NCBI GenBank assembly: GCA_034211175.1
Contig: JAXHUH010000205.1
Location: forward strand, 1 to 64,000
Reading direction: 5' to 3'
From: JAXHUH01 sp034211175
GTDB taxonomy: Bacteria > Actinomycetota > Acidimicrobiia > Acidimicrobiales > CAIXPF01
DNA: 64,000 nt
The position numbers and the translations under genes were made by a program. The notes under the pieces are model-generated. The model was not told where the DNA came from, made no database searches, and worked only from the letters and a program-made list of their open reading frames with translations. Positions 51,449-59,298 of the stretch are shown piece after piece. Numbering within the stretch: the first letter of the stretch is position 1; each line of letters starts with the position of its first letter.

Positions 51449-53560
51449 CTAGGGACCCCCCAAGGTCGGCGCCGGTCCCGCGTGGAGGACGCGGCGCAGG
51501 TCGGTGATCAGGTCGAGCTGGACCGGCTCGACGTGCATGTTCGGCTCGTGCAGCCCGAGCACGGCCCGGTAGTTGGTCGGGAGCGCGAGGACCGTCGCCA
51601 GGCCCGTCGTCTCGCGGTCCGAGCGGAGCGCGGACCCGCCGAGCGCACCGAAGCCGGCCCACCCGCGTGGGTCGGTCGGGGCGTCCTCCAATAGGTCGAG
51701 CAGGCCGGTGAGGTCACGACCCGCCCGTGCGAGCAGCCGGACCGCCGCGACGTCGGGGCAGCGGCTGCGCCACTCGCGGATGTCGTCTCGTGGTTGCTCG
51801 TGCGCCGGGAACCGCCGGTTCAGCTCGGTGAGGTCATGGCTCGCGGCGGCGAGCCACGACGGCGCCGGTGTTGCGCCGCGACGAAGCTGGCCGAGCACGA
51901 CCGCGTCGATGACGGGCTGGGAGCCCATCATCGGCAGGTCGTCCGGGTCGCCGAGCAGGTCGGGGCCGTCACCGGCGTCGTAGACCTCGTCGAGCCACGT
52001 GTCGATGTCCGCGTCACGATCGGCGACGGCCACCAGTGCCAGGGTGCGCGCCCGCACCTCCCGGTCGCGGACCATCGCCCGTAGCAGCCCGGCCAGCAGC
52101 TGGGGCCGGAGTCCCCGCACTTCGCGGATGAGGGCCGCGTCCACCTCGACGTCGTGCAGGCTGTTCAGCTCGGCGACCAGCCGTTCCGGCAGCGACGGGC
52201 CAGCGCTCGCGCGCGAGGGTGCGGTCAGGTCGGCGAGCGCGGTTGGGAGCCGCTGGCCGCGCCGCGCGCGTTCGTCGGCCAGCAGCCGAGCCAGGTCGGC
52301 GAGGCCGCCCTCGTCGGCGCTCGCGGTCGCCATCTGATCGTCGGTAAGCGCAGCGGGGCGCACCAGGACCGGGACCACGGCACCCAACAGGCGGTCGCCG
52401 AGCGCGTCGGCCAGTCGGTCCGCCGCCCGGTGGAGATCGTGGGGAACGGGGCCGCGGAGGTGGAAGACGACGGCTGTGTCGCGCAGTGCCGTGCGTGCGT
52501 CGAGCGCCTGGACCCTCGAGCTCCACGCCGCCCGGCTCATGCGCTGGTCGGTGCTCGCGTCGACGTCGATGCCGACGACGACGCCGTTCAGCGCGCCGCG
52601 ATCTAGGGGCTCGGCGAGTGCCTCGGGGAGGTCGTCCAGTGGGATCGAGCGCCACGTGCGGCGTGGCAGCGATAGCTCGCCCGCCGCGAGGCGGAGGTTG
52701 TGCTCCTGCCCGGTGAGCTCCGCGACCAGGTCGCCGGGGACCGGGTCGACGAGGATGCCGACGAAGCTGTGGCGATCGATCCCCCACGTTGCGTCGAGCC
52801 GAACGTGCTCCGGTCCCCGAGCGCGGTGGGATCCGGCCGGGACGCGCACGGTGGCGAGCGGGTCCGCGGTCGCTCGCCACATCGGTGCCGCCTCGGTGCC
52901 GCGCCGAGCGGCGAAGGCCAACCGCCACCGTTCCCGGACCTCGTCGTCCGGCTCGATCTGCGCGAGCAGGTCCTCCTCGCGGTCCCAAAGGTGGGTCAAC
53001 CCGACCGCGACGCCGCCCAGGTCCGAGGTCTTGTTCCGAGTGGCGATGATGACACCGCAGACGGACCCGAGCCGGTTGCTGATCACGAGCCCGCCGCTGA
53101 AGCCGGGACGGATCTGGGCCTCTTGGAACAGCATGAGCTCGCGGGCGACGCCGGAGTAGCCGGAGAGGCGGGCCGTGATGAACTCGAAGATCTGTCCGGA
53201 GGGGTCGGCTGGGCAGCCCGCAAGGGTGAGCTCGTCCTCCCGTGCCTCCGGGAGCTCGCAGGTCCACGAGACTGCGGCTGATCGCTGCTCCACGGTGAGG
53301 AGCGCGAGATCGGGCCATGGGTCGAGCTGCTCCCGGGGCTTCCACTCTGCGTGCCCCGCTGCCCGCCTGCAGGTGATCTCTTCGCCGGTGAGCGTGTGGA
53401 CCGTGAAGCGACGCTGGCGCTTGTACTTGTCGAAGACGACGTGGTTGGCGGTGACGACCAGTCTCGGTCCGAGGTAGAAGCCGGTTCCGGTCCCCTTCGG
53501 CCCGTCGCCGCTGATGACGACGGTCGACGCCTGGACGAGCTCGTGCGCGTCGAAGGTCAC
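51449..53560 (-). CDS. Trypsin-like serine protease with long C-terminal extension
   Basis: 703-residue protein with GTG start. Residues 1-210 form a chymotrypsin/HtrA-type protease domain with an apparent complete triad: H40 in VVTANHVVF, D84 in PWPDLALLTV and S155 in IRPGFSGGLVISN. There is no signal peptide, so it should act in the cytoplasm. Residues about 230-420 are a mixed domain with no recognised match. From about 460 onward it is helical (LIREVRGLRPQLLAGLLRAMVRDREVR), which could bind partners. It overlaps the Trypco1 stop by 4 bases, and the giant gene abuts its stop. Cytoplasmic trypsin-like proteases with such partners are proposed conflict-system effectors. Confidence 0.85.
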   Translation of the reverse strand: MTFDAHELVQASTVVISGDGPKGTGTGFYLGPRLVVTANHVVFDKYKRQRRFTVHTLTGEEITCRRAAGHAEWKPREQLDPWPDLALLTVEQRSAAVSWTCELPEAREDELTLAGCPADPSGQIFEFITARLSGYSGVARELMLFQEAQIRPGFSGGLVISNRLGSVCGVIIATRNKTSDLGGVAVGLTHLWDREEDLLAQIEPDDEVRERWRLAFAARRGTEAAPMWRATADPLATVRVPAGSHRARGPEHVRLDATWGIDRHSFVGILVDPVPGDLVAELTGQEHNLRLAAGELSLPRRTWRSIPLDDLPEALAEPLDRGALNGVVVGIDVDASTDQRMSRAAWSSRVQALDARTALRDTAVVFHLRGPVPHDLHRAADRLADALGDRLLGAVVPVLVRPAALTDDQMATASADEGGLADLARLLADERARRGQRLPTALADLTAPSRASAGPSLPERLVAELNSLHDVEVDAALIREVRGLRPQLLAGLLRAMVRDREVRARTLALVAVADRDADIDTWLDEVYDAGDGPDLLGDPDDLPMMGSQPVIDAVVLGQLRRGATPAPSWLAAASHDLTELNRRFPAHEQPRDDIREWRSRCPDVAAVRLLARAGRDLTGLLDLLEDAPTDPRGWAGFGALGGSALRSDRETTGLATVLALPTNYRAVLGLHEPNMHVEPVQLDLITDLRRVLHAGPAPTLGGP

Positions 53561-53904
53561 TGCTCGGACGGGTTCTCACCGTCGCGCAGGTCCCACTCCA
53601 GGGCGAGAGTCATGCTCACGTCGGCCTGGCCGTCGACGAGCAGCGCCGTGAGCTTCCCGTTGCGTACGCCAACAGCCAACCCGCACTCGAAGGTGACCTT
53701 CGACGGTCGTAGGTCCGCCAGCTGGTCGCGCACCTTCTCCCCAACGAGCCGCACGGGCCGGAGGAGCCGGTCGAGCTCGATCGCCCCCATCACATCGCCC
53801 GGACCGGCCGTGTTCTCGAGTCCGTCCCAGTCATCAGTGACGAGGTCGACGACCGGTACGAGAACCTCTTCGGTGTCGTCGATGGTCACTCGGGTCACGT
53901 GCAA
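53557..53904 (-). CDS. Trypco1 (trypsin-co-occurring domain 1) protein
   Basis: Small 115-residue protein matching the Trypco1 pattern: an N-terminal strand pair with VTRVTIDDTEEVLVPV, a central helix LVGEKVRDQLADL, then KVTFECGLAVGVRNGKLTALL and the C-terminal MTLALEWDL. The start TTG 53904 is chosen because a strong GGAGGTGA (53919-53912) lies 7 bases ahead; a longer frame to 53973 has no such site and adds non-homologous residues. The family is named for its constant presence beside trypsin-like proteases, as here. It is probably a regulator or adaptor. Confidence 0.75.
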   Translation of the reverse strand: MHVTRVTIDDTEEVLVPVVDLVTDDWDGLENTAGPGDVMGAIELDRLLRPVRLVGEKVRDQLADLRPSKVTFECGLAVGVRNGKLTALLVDGQADVSMTLALEWDLRDGENPSEQ

Positions 53905-54311
53905 CGTCGTGTCACCTCCGCCGGTGGAGCACGGCCGCGAGCTGTCGACCGCACCTGCTGTTGCTCTGAGCACGCCATTGCCTGCCCGCCTCGTTCGTCG
54001 GCTCGTGGTGCGACGAGGCGAGCGGCGCGCCCAGGTCGATGATTGGTGCGCAGTCAGTGCGCTCCTGATACATCAACTCTGCAACTCGCTGTTGGCGTGG
54101 GCCTCGCCGCGGTCCGGCGGTGTGCGGAGGCAGGGCGCGCGGCGGCTGATCGCCCGGTGCTGCTCTCCGGCTGGCTCCGGGCCGCGCCGGCCCATCCGGC
54201 GGGCCGAGGCCTGGACTCGGCCCGTCGTTCGGCCGTGCCGATCGTGCGTCGCCGCGTCGTGTTGGGACGAGCTCGTCGGCCGTGGTTCCGGGTCGAGCCG
54301 GTGCCGGCGGC
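53905..54311. other. Non-coding gap upstream of the Trypco1 operon
   Basis: About 400 bases between the Trypco1 start and the convergent end of the hydrolase gene. Open frames here are GC-shadow frames without family character. A locally AT-rich stretch at 54062-54095 (TGATACATCAACTC) is the most likely place for the operon promoter on the - strand, but no pair of -35/-10 boxes with good spacing was found. No RNA gene or repeat was recognised. Confidence 0.5.
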
Positions 54312-55205
54312 TCAGGTGTCGCCGTCGAGGACCTGTCGGAGCGTGGCGGCGAAGGCCTCCGGCTCGCCCTGCATGCCGTGGTCGTCGGCGACGAAGCCGG
54401 CGTGGTGGCTGGGGAAGGTGACGGCGGTCGTGCCGAGCTGCTCGGCGAGGGCTGCACTCGTGCGGTCGGTGAGCGCGCCGGCCGATTCCGCGCCGACCCC
54501 GATCACGACGCGGGTCGGCGCCCGCCGCAGGGCGTCGAGGTCGTGGCGGTGGTGGGTGCAGCTGATGAGGTTCTGCTCGAGCAGCGGGTCGCCGCGTGAG
54601 CCGTCGTCGTCGGCGGGGAGCCCGAACTGCGCCGGGTCGGGCTCGGGGAGGTCGGCGAGGTCGGGGATCGGTCCCTGGTGGCTGGTGAGCGCGATGAACT
54701 TCGCCATCGCGGGGCCGAAGCCGCGTGCCTGGTAGGTCCGGCCGATGTCGGCGACGGCGGCGAGCGCCTGCTCCCGGTCGGGGAGCACATCGACGGCGGG
54801 TGGCTCGTGGGCGACGAGCGTGCGCCCGTCGTCGGGGTGGGTGGCGACGAGCACGAGCGCGTTGACCGCACCGCCGCTGGAGGCGAACACGTCGACCGGC
54901 CCGCCGCCGAGCGCGGCGATGATCCGGTGGAGATCGTCCGCGTGGTCGTGCGGGGTGACCTCGGCCGAGGGGTCGGTGCGGGTGCTCCGCTCGACGCCCC
55001 GCGGGTCGTAGGTGACGACGGTGCGGTCGGTGAAGTGCGTGGCGAGGTCGGCGAACCCGCCGGCGTCCATCGGCGAGCCGATCATGAGCAACGGTGGCCC
55101 GGCCGCGGTGTCGGGTCGGCGCACGTCGTAGGTGAGCACGGCGCCCGGCGTCTCGAGGGTGTGGGTGTGCACGTCGGTCCTGGGCGTGGTCATCGGCTCG
55201 GGCAT
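54312..55205 (-). CDS. Alpha/beta-fold hydrolase
   Basis: 297-residue hydrolase. Features are the oxyanion loop MIGSPMDAGG, TYDPRGVERSTRTDP, the nucleophile elbow FASSGGAVNALVL near residue 108 (A-S-S-G-G, so the first Gly of GxSxG is Ala), and a C-terminal VTFPSHHAGFVADDHG that supplies the His. AGGAGG precedes the ATG. A cap-like helical insertion lies between residues 145 and 225. It has no pathway partners nearby and the substrate cannot be assigned. Confidence 0.82.
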   Translation of the reverse strand: MPEPMTTPRTDVHTHTLETPGAVLTYDVRRPDTAAGPPLLMIGSPMDAGGFADLATHFTDRTVVTYDPRGVERSTRTDPSAEVTPHDHADDLHRIIAALGGGPVDVFASSGGAVNALVLVATHPDDGRTLVAHEPPAVDVLPDREQALAAVADIGRTYQARGFGPAMAKFIALTSHQGPIPDLADLPEPDPAQFGLPADDDGSRGDPLLEQNLISCTHHRHDLDALRRAPTRVVIGVGAESAGALTDRTSAALAEQLGTTAVTFPSHHAGFVADDHGMQGEPEAFAATLRQVLDGDT

Positions 55206-55331
55206 CGTCGCGCCTCCTCGTCGTCAGGGCTCGTCGTGGGGGCCCGTGGTCGGGGTCTCGTCGTTGTGACGTGACGCGCCGGTCGCGATCATCGGTCGCG
55301 TTGGCGACGATGCCACTCCCGGGAGCGCGGC

Positions 55332-55366
55332 CGCCCGGGCGCCGCGTCGGTCGCGGCGCCCGGGCG
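55332..55366 (-). terminator. Strong GC hairpin after the arsI-like fragment
   Basis: Arms 55332-55346 and 55352-55366 pair perfectly over 15 bases (core GCCCGGGCGCCGCG) with a 5-base loop. It starts 4 bases beyond the stop of the truncated arsI-like frame on the - strand. There is no U-tract, as is common for high-GC actinobacterial terminators. Confidence 0.65.
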
Positions 55367-55370
55367 TTCG

Positions 55371-55660
55371 TCAGCCGCCGCAGCACCCCGACTGGGCGAT
55401 CGCCGACTCCCCGCCGCAGCAGGCACCGGCGGGTTCCCCGTCGGCCTGGTCGGGGTCGTCGGCGAGGACCGTGTAGATCTCCCACCCGTCGAGCGGGACG
55501 TCGGGGGCGTCGACCCACACCTTGTCCTGCACGGCGTGGCAACAGCGGTCGGACTCGCTCATGTGGTGGGCGAGGCCCGCCGCCGTCGACCGTGCGGCCG
55601 CGGCGACGACGTCGTCGGACGACGGCATCTCGACCCCGAGGTGGTTGAGCGGCGACGCGG
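55371..55660 (-). pseudogene. 5'-truncated ArsI/CadI-like metalloenzyme fragment
   Basis: Translated on the - strand, the frame reads SPLNHLGVEMPSSDDVVAAA..., then CCHAVQDKVWV and WEIYTVLADDPD, ending in a Cys-rich tail (GACCGG, SGCCGG). This matches the C-terminal half of ArsI/CadI VOC-family proteins (C-As lyase or cadmium-induced). The N-terminal half with the first VOC strands is absent. Similarity runs to about 55660, where it meets a sigma-factor fragment on the other strand. An ATG at 55628 could still make an 85-residue Cys-rich peptide. Confidence 0.72.
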
Positions 55661-55668
55661 CGTCGGGG

Positions 55669-55980
55669 CTCGCCGGCTGCCTCCGACCGCTCGTCGAGCA
55701 GCTCGACCCCCGCTATCGGGACGCGATCGTGCGGGTCGACCTCGAGGGGCGGACCCACCGGGCGGTTGCCGAGGAGCTCGGCGTGTCGGTGTCCGGCATG
55801 AAGTCCCGGGTGCAGCGGGGCCGGCGCCAGCTGCGCGCCCTCCTCACCGACTGCTGTGCGGTCCACCTCGACCGAACCGGCGCGGTCACTGACGTCGAAC
55901 GCGCCGCCGACCGTGACACCGACGGCGCGACCCCCTGCGGTTGCGAGCCCCCGTCGAGCCGATCATGCGGCGGTAGGTAG
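55669..55980 (+). pseudogene. 5'-truncated SigZ-like sigma factor fragment (region 4 and Cys-rich tail)
   Basis: From about 55669 the + strand encodes LAGCLRPLVEQLDPRYRDAI, then AVAEELGVSVSGMKSRVQRGRRQL, which is sigma region 4 with its helix-turn-helix, followed by TDCCAVHLDRTGAV and a Cys tail typical of SigZ-like factors. Region 2 and the start are missing; the frame upstream is only antisense to the arsI-like fragment. It is most likely one half of a divergent arsI-sigma pair whose 5' ends were deleted together. Confidence 0.7.
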
Positions 55981-56020
55981 ACGGTCGGACGACATCGGCC
56001 CGAGACCGCGTTGATCGCGT

Positions 56021-57305
56021 TCAGAGGCCGGTGGCGGCGACCTCCGCGCCGTCGGTCCGGGTGCCCCATCCGTTGTCCCGCAGCGTCGCGAGCGACCAGA
56101 GCCGCAGCGGGAGCAGCAGGACGACATGGAGGAGCCCGTACAGCGGCGCCAACGCGAACACCGCGAGCCGGATCTTCAGCGGTTCGGCGGGGCGGGCGTC
56201 GAAGTAGCGGACCGAACGCGCCCAGCTCATCAGCGCTGCGAACAGCATCCACGAACCGAGCACGGCGGCGCCCGCCTCGAGCGGCCGCACGACCAGTGCG
56301 ATGCACAGCACCCCGGTGAACACGACCCAGGTGACGAGCTCCAGCAGCGACAGCCACATGGCCGGCGACCGGGCGGGGAGTCGGGTGACCGCCCACAGCG
56401 ACTCGCGGAAGAAGCTCTTGTTCCAGCGGACCTGCTGACGGACGTAGTGCGACAGCCGTTCGGGGACGTACGTCGAGGCGCGCGCGGTCTCCTGGCTGAC
56501 GACGCGGCCGTGCTGGAGCGCGTAGTTCGTGAGTCGGCGGTCGTCACCGAACGATTGGCGGGCGCCGAGGAACATCTGGTTCACGAAGTCGTCGACGTGT
56601 GCCCGGACGACCTCGGCACGGTACGCCGAGAGGGACCCGCAGCAGCAGAGGACCGACCCGAGCCGCGAGTAGGCGGCGCGTTCGAACAGGAAGGCGTTGG
56701 CGTAGCGGACGTCGATCAGCCTGGTGAGGAGGTTTCGTCGCCAGTTCGCCGCGAGCACGACGCCGGTGGCGGCCATGACCGTCGGGTCGGCGAACGGCAC
56801 CACGATCTCGGCGATGGCGTCCGGGGCGAGGATCGTGTCGGAGTCCACCGTGACGAACACGTCGGGGTCGTGTTCGGTGAACGTGTCGGCGAGCACGTCG
56901 CGCTTGCCGCGGTTGACGCCGACCTCGTCGACGATGACCTGCGAGCCGCCGGCCGCGAGGACCGGGCCCCACCGCAACGCCGCCTCGATCGCGGCCCGAG
57001 CCGTCGTCGAGGACGTGCACCCGCGACGGCGGACGGGTCTGGCCGGCGATCGATGCCAGCATCTCGTCGACGATCGCCGGGTCCTCGTTGAAGAGCGGCA
57101 CGACCACGACGACGTCGAGATGCCGGGTCGCGCCATCAGGGTCTGTTCGGGTGCGGTTCGCCGAGGAGAGGCCCAACTTGGCGAACAGCAACGCGAACAT
57201 GACGGCGCCGTAGAGGGCGACCGAGCGGACGGAGAAGCCGTCGCCGGACACGACGAGCACCGCCGACGCGGCGATGACCAGCGCCGCCGCCGTGTGTCCT
57301 CGCAT
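56021..57305 (-). pseudogene. Hyaluronan-synthase-like family 2 glycosyltransferase, frameshifted
   Basis: Membrane processive glycosyltransferase. The first half (ATG 57305) has two hydrophobic segments, DVVVVVPLFNEDPAIVDEML and RVHVLDDGS. The second half, in another frame, has GVNRGKRDVLADTF, VTVDSDTILAPDA, CCCGSLSAYRAEVV, GDDRRLTNYAL and QQVRWNKSFFRESL, the hallmark motifs of hyaluronan synthases, then C-terminal membrane helices. The frame changes between GDDGS and AAIEAALRWGP, at about 56995-57003. One extra base (or two missing) restores a protein of about 425 residues. It may be a sequencing error, a recent mutation or programmed slippage. Confidence 0.78.
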
Positions 57306-57309
57306 CCGG

Positions 57310-57546
57310 TCAGTGGCCGTCGTCGGCGCCGACGGTGTCGCGTCGCCTCGCGAGCTCGGCGGTCAGCGCTCGTTCCGCCTCGCGGATGTGCGCGATCCGC
57401 CGACGGCGCGACGCGACCCGCAACAGGGCGACACCGACGGCCATCAGGGCGACGGCGACGACGACGAGCTCGAGGATCCCGAGGTGGTAGCCGAGGATCA
57501 CGACCGCCGGACCAGTGAGCGCGAGGGATTCGACTTCGGTGTACAT
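57310..57546 (-). CDS. Small single-pass membrane protein upstream of the glycosyltransferase
   Basis: 78-residue protein with one or two hydrophobic stretches (LTGPAVVILGYHLGILELVVVAVALMAVGVALL), followed by an Arg-rich cytoplasmic segment (RVASRRRRIAHIREAERAL) that obeys the positive-inside rule. Its stop is 4 bases before the glycosyltransferase start, so they form an operon. I do not recognise the family. ATG 57546 is chosen for the purine-rich AGGCAGG before it; a TTG at 57621 would add 25 residues. Confidence 0.6.
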   Translation of the reverse strand: MYTEVESLALTGPAVVILGYHLGILELVVVAVALMAVGVALLRVASRRRRIAHIREAERALTAELARRRDTVGADDGH

Positions 57547-57817
57547 GCCCGCCTGCCTTCGTCGACCGCACCGACGCGCGGGTGCCTCCGCCGGCTCGCG
57601 CGCCCTAACGATGTTGGCCAAGCTCGGTCATGTCGAGGATGGCGAAACATGATCGTCACGAAGGTGTGGTTCCGTCGTCGCCGCCGGCCGAGGCGGGAGC
57701 CGGCATGCGCTGGGCGGCGTCGGCGATCATCGCGGGACCGATGAGTTCCGGGTGGTGCGTGCGTTGCACGGGGTGAGGGGTCCGCACCGGGCGGGCCCCG
57801 CCGCCGAGCGAGGAGCG

Positions 57818-58243
57818 ATGACCGTGGACATGAAGCTGGAAGTGGTGGTGCTGCCGGTGTCGGACGTCGACCGGGCGAAGGCGTTCTACGAGCAGGTCGG
57901 CTTCCACTGTGACGTCGACCACCAAGCGGGCGACGAGTTCCGGGTCGTGCAGTTCACCCCGCCGGGCTCCGCGTGCTCGGTGACCTTCGGCGTGGGCATC
58001 GGAGCCGACGGCGAGCCGGGCTCGGTCCACGGCCTGCACCTGGTGGTGGACGACATCGAGAAGGCCTGCGCCGAGCTCGTCGACCGGGGCATCGACGTGA
58101 GCGAGCCGTTCCACTTCGGGCCGGAGGGGCGGACGCCCGGGGTCGACCCCGAACGCCGCCGCTACGGCTCGTTCGCCACGTTCAGCGACCCCGACGGCAA
58201 CGGCTGGCTGCTCCAGGAGGTCCCGCCGGGCAGCGATGCGTGA
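57818..58243 (+). CDS. VOC (glyoxalase/bleomycin-resistance) superfamily protein
   Basis: 141-residue VOC-fold protein. It has the two beta-alpha-beta modules LEVVVLPVSDVDRAKAFYEQVGF and GLHLVVDDIEKACAELVDRGI, ending ATFSDPDGNGWLLQEV with a likely metal Glu. AGGAG sits just before ATG 57818. It overlaps the sigma factor gene by 8 bases. This VOC-ECF pairing suggests the VOC protein is part of the sigma factor's signal or output, by inference. Confidence 0.85.
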   Translation: MTVDMKLEVVVLPVSDVDRAKAFYEQVGFHCDVDHQAGDEFRVVQFTPPGSACSVTFGVGIGADGEPGSVHGLHLVVDDIEKACAELVDRGIDVSEPFHFGPEGRTPGVDPERRRYGSFATFSDPDGNGWLLQEVPPGSDA

Positions 58244-59264
58244 GGGACGGGTCGTGATCGACGACGTGGCCGCGCTCCGCCAGTCCGGCCGACCGGACGA
58301 CGACTCCGCGGCCGCGGTGATCGCCGGTGACGAGGCGGCGTTCGCCGCCGTCGCGGCCCGCCATCGACGGGAGCTGCACGTGCACTGCTACCGGATGCTG
58401 GCCTCGTTCGAGGAGGCCGAGGACGCGGTCCAGGAGACGTTCCTGCGGGCGTGGCGGGCGCGCGAGCGCCTCGCGCCCGACACGCAGCTGCGGGCCTGGC
58501 TCTACCGGGTCGCGACCAACGTGTGCCTCGACGCGCTGCGGCGCCGGGACCGGCGCCCGAAGCCGGCGACACCGATCGACGTCCCGTGGATGACGCCGTA
58601 CCCGGACACCCTGTTGGACGAGCTGACCAACGACGGCGACGACGAGCCCGGGGCGGTGGTCGTCCGCCGCGAGACGATCGAGCTCGGGTTCCTGGCCGCG
58701 CTGCAGGTGCTGCCGCCCCGCCAGCGGGCCGCGTGGATCGCCCGCGACGTGCTCGGCTGGTCGGCCGCGGAGACCGCGGCGACGCTGGGCACCAGCGTGG
58801 CCGCGGCGAACAGCGCGCTGCGGCGGGCGCGGGCGACGATGAGGGCGCTGCTGCCGGCGACGCGGGCCGAGTGGTCGGCGGCCGCACCGACGGCGGCCGA
58901 GCGGGAGCTGCTCGACCGCTTCATCGACGCCCACGAGCGGTGCGACGCCGAGGCCGCCCTGGCCGTCGCCGCGCGGGACATCCGGGTGACGATGCCGCCG
59001 TACCCCTGGGTCCACGTCGGCATCGCCGAGCTGACGCCGCTGCTGGTGCGGGGCCTGGGCCCCGACCGCGACGGCGACTGGCGCCTGCTCCCGACGGCGG
59101 TGAACCGCATGCCGGCGGCCGGCAGCTACCTCCGCCGCGCGGGCGACACCGTGTTCCGACCGTTCAAGCTCGACGTCCTGCGCGTCCGGGGCGCCGAGAT
59201 CGCCGAGATCACGACGTTCGGCCCGGCGCCGTTCGACGCCCTCGGCCTGCCGCCGTCGCTCTGA
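58236..59264 (+). CDS. ECF-type sigma factor with C-terminal SnoaL/NTF2-like domain
   Basis: 342-residue sigma factor. Region 2 is at residues 30-95 (FAAVAARHRRELHVHCYRMLASFEEAEDAVQETFLRAW), and region 4 at about 155-205 (LPPRQRAAWIARDVLGWSAAETAATLGTSVAAANSALRRARA). Residues 220-342 form an NTF2-like domain (LLDRFIDAHERCDAEAALAVAARDIRVTMPP). This SigG/ECF41-like layout usually replaces a separate anti-sigma factor, the extra domain controlling activity. It is translated with the overlapping VOC gene and convergent with the acyl-CoA synthetase. Confidence 0.87.
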   Translation: MREGRVVIDDVAALRQSGRPDDDSAAAVIAGDEAAFAAVAARHRRELHVHCYRMLASFEEAEDAVQETFLRAWRARERLAPDTQLRAWLYRVATNVCLDALRRRDRRPKPATPIDVPWMTPYPDTLLDELTNDGDDEPGAVVVRRETIELGFLAALQVLPPRQRAAWIARDVLGWSAAETAATLGTSVAAANSALRRARATMRALLPATRAEWSAAAPTAAERELLDRFIDAHERCDAEAALAVAARDIRVTMPPYPWVHVGIAELTPLLVRGLGPDRDGDWRLLPTAVNRMPAAGSYLRRAGDTVFRPFKLDVLRVRGAEIAEITTFGPAPFDALGLPPSL

Positions 59265-59298
59265 TCGTGGGGGCGCCGAACCGAGGTGATGTCGCCGC

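Noticed and set aside
53905..53973. Longer Trypco1 reading frame beginning at 53973
   Set aside because: The strong ribosome site GGAGGTGA lies inside it at 53919-53912, and the extra 23 residues have no family character.
57622..57817. Promoter pair in the divergent gap upstream of the VOC gene
   Set aside because: Weak boxes can be drawn on both strands but none has convincing sequence and spacing.
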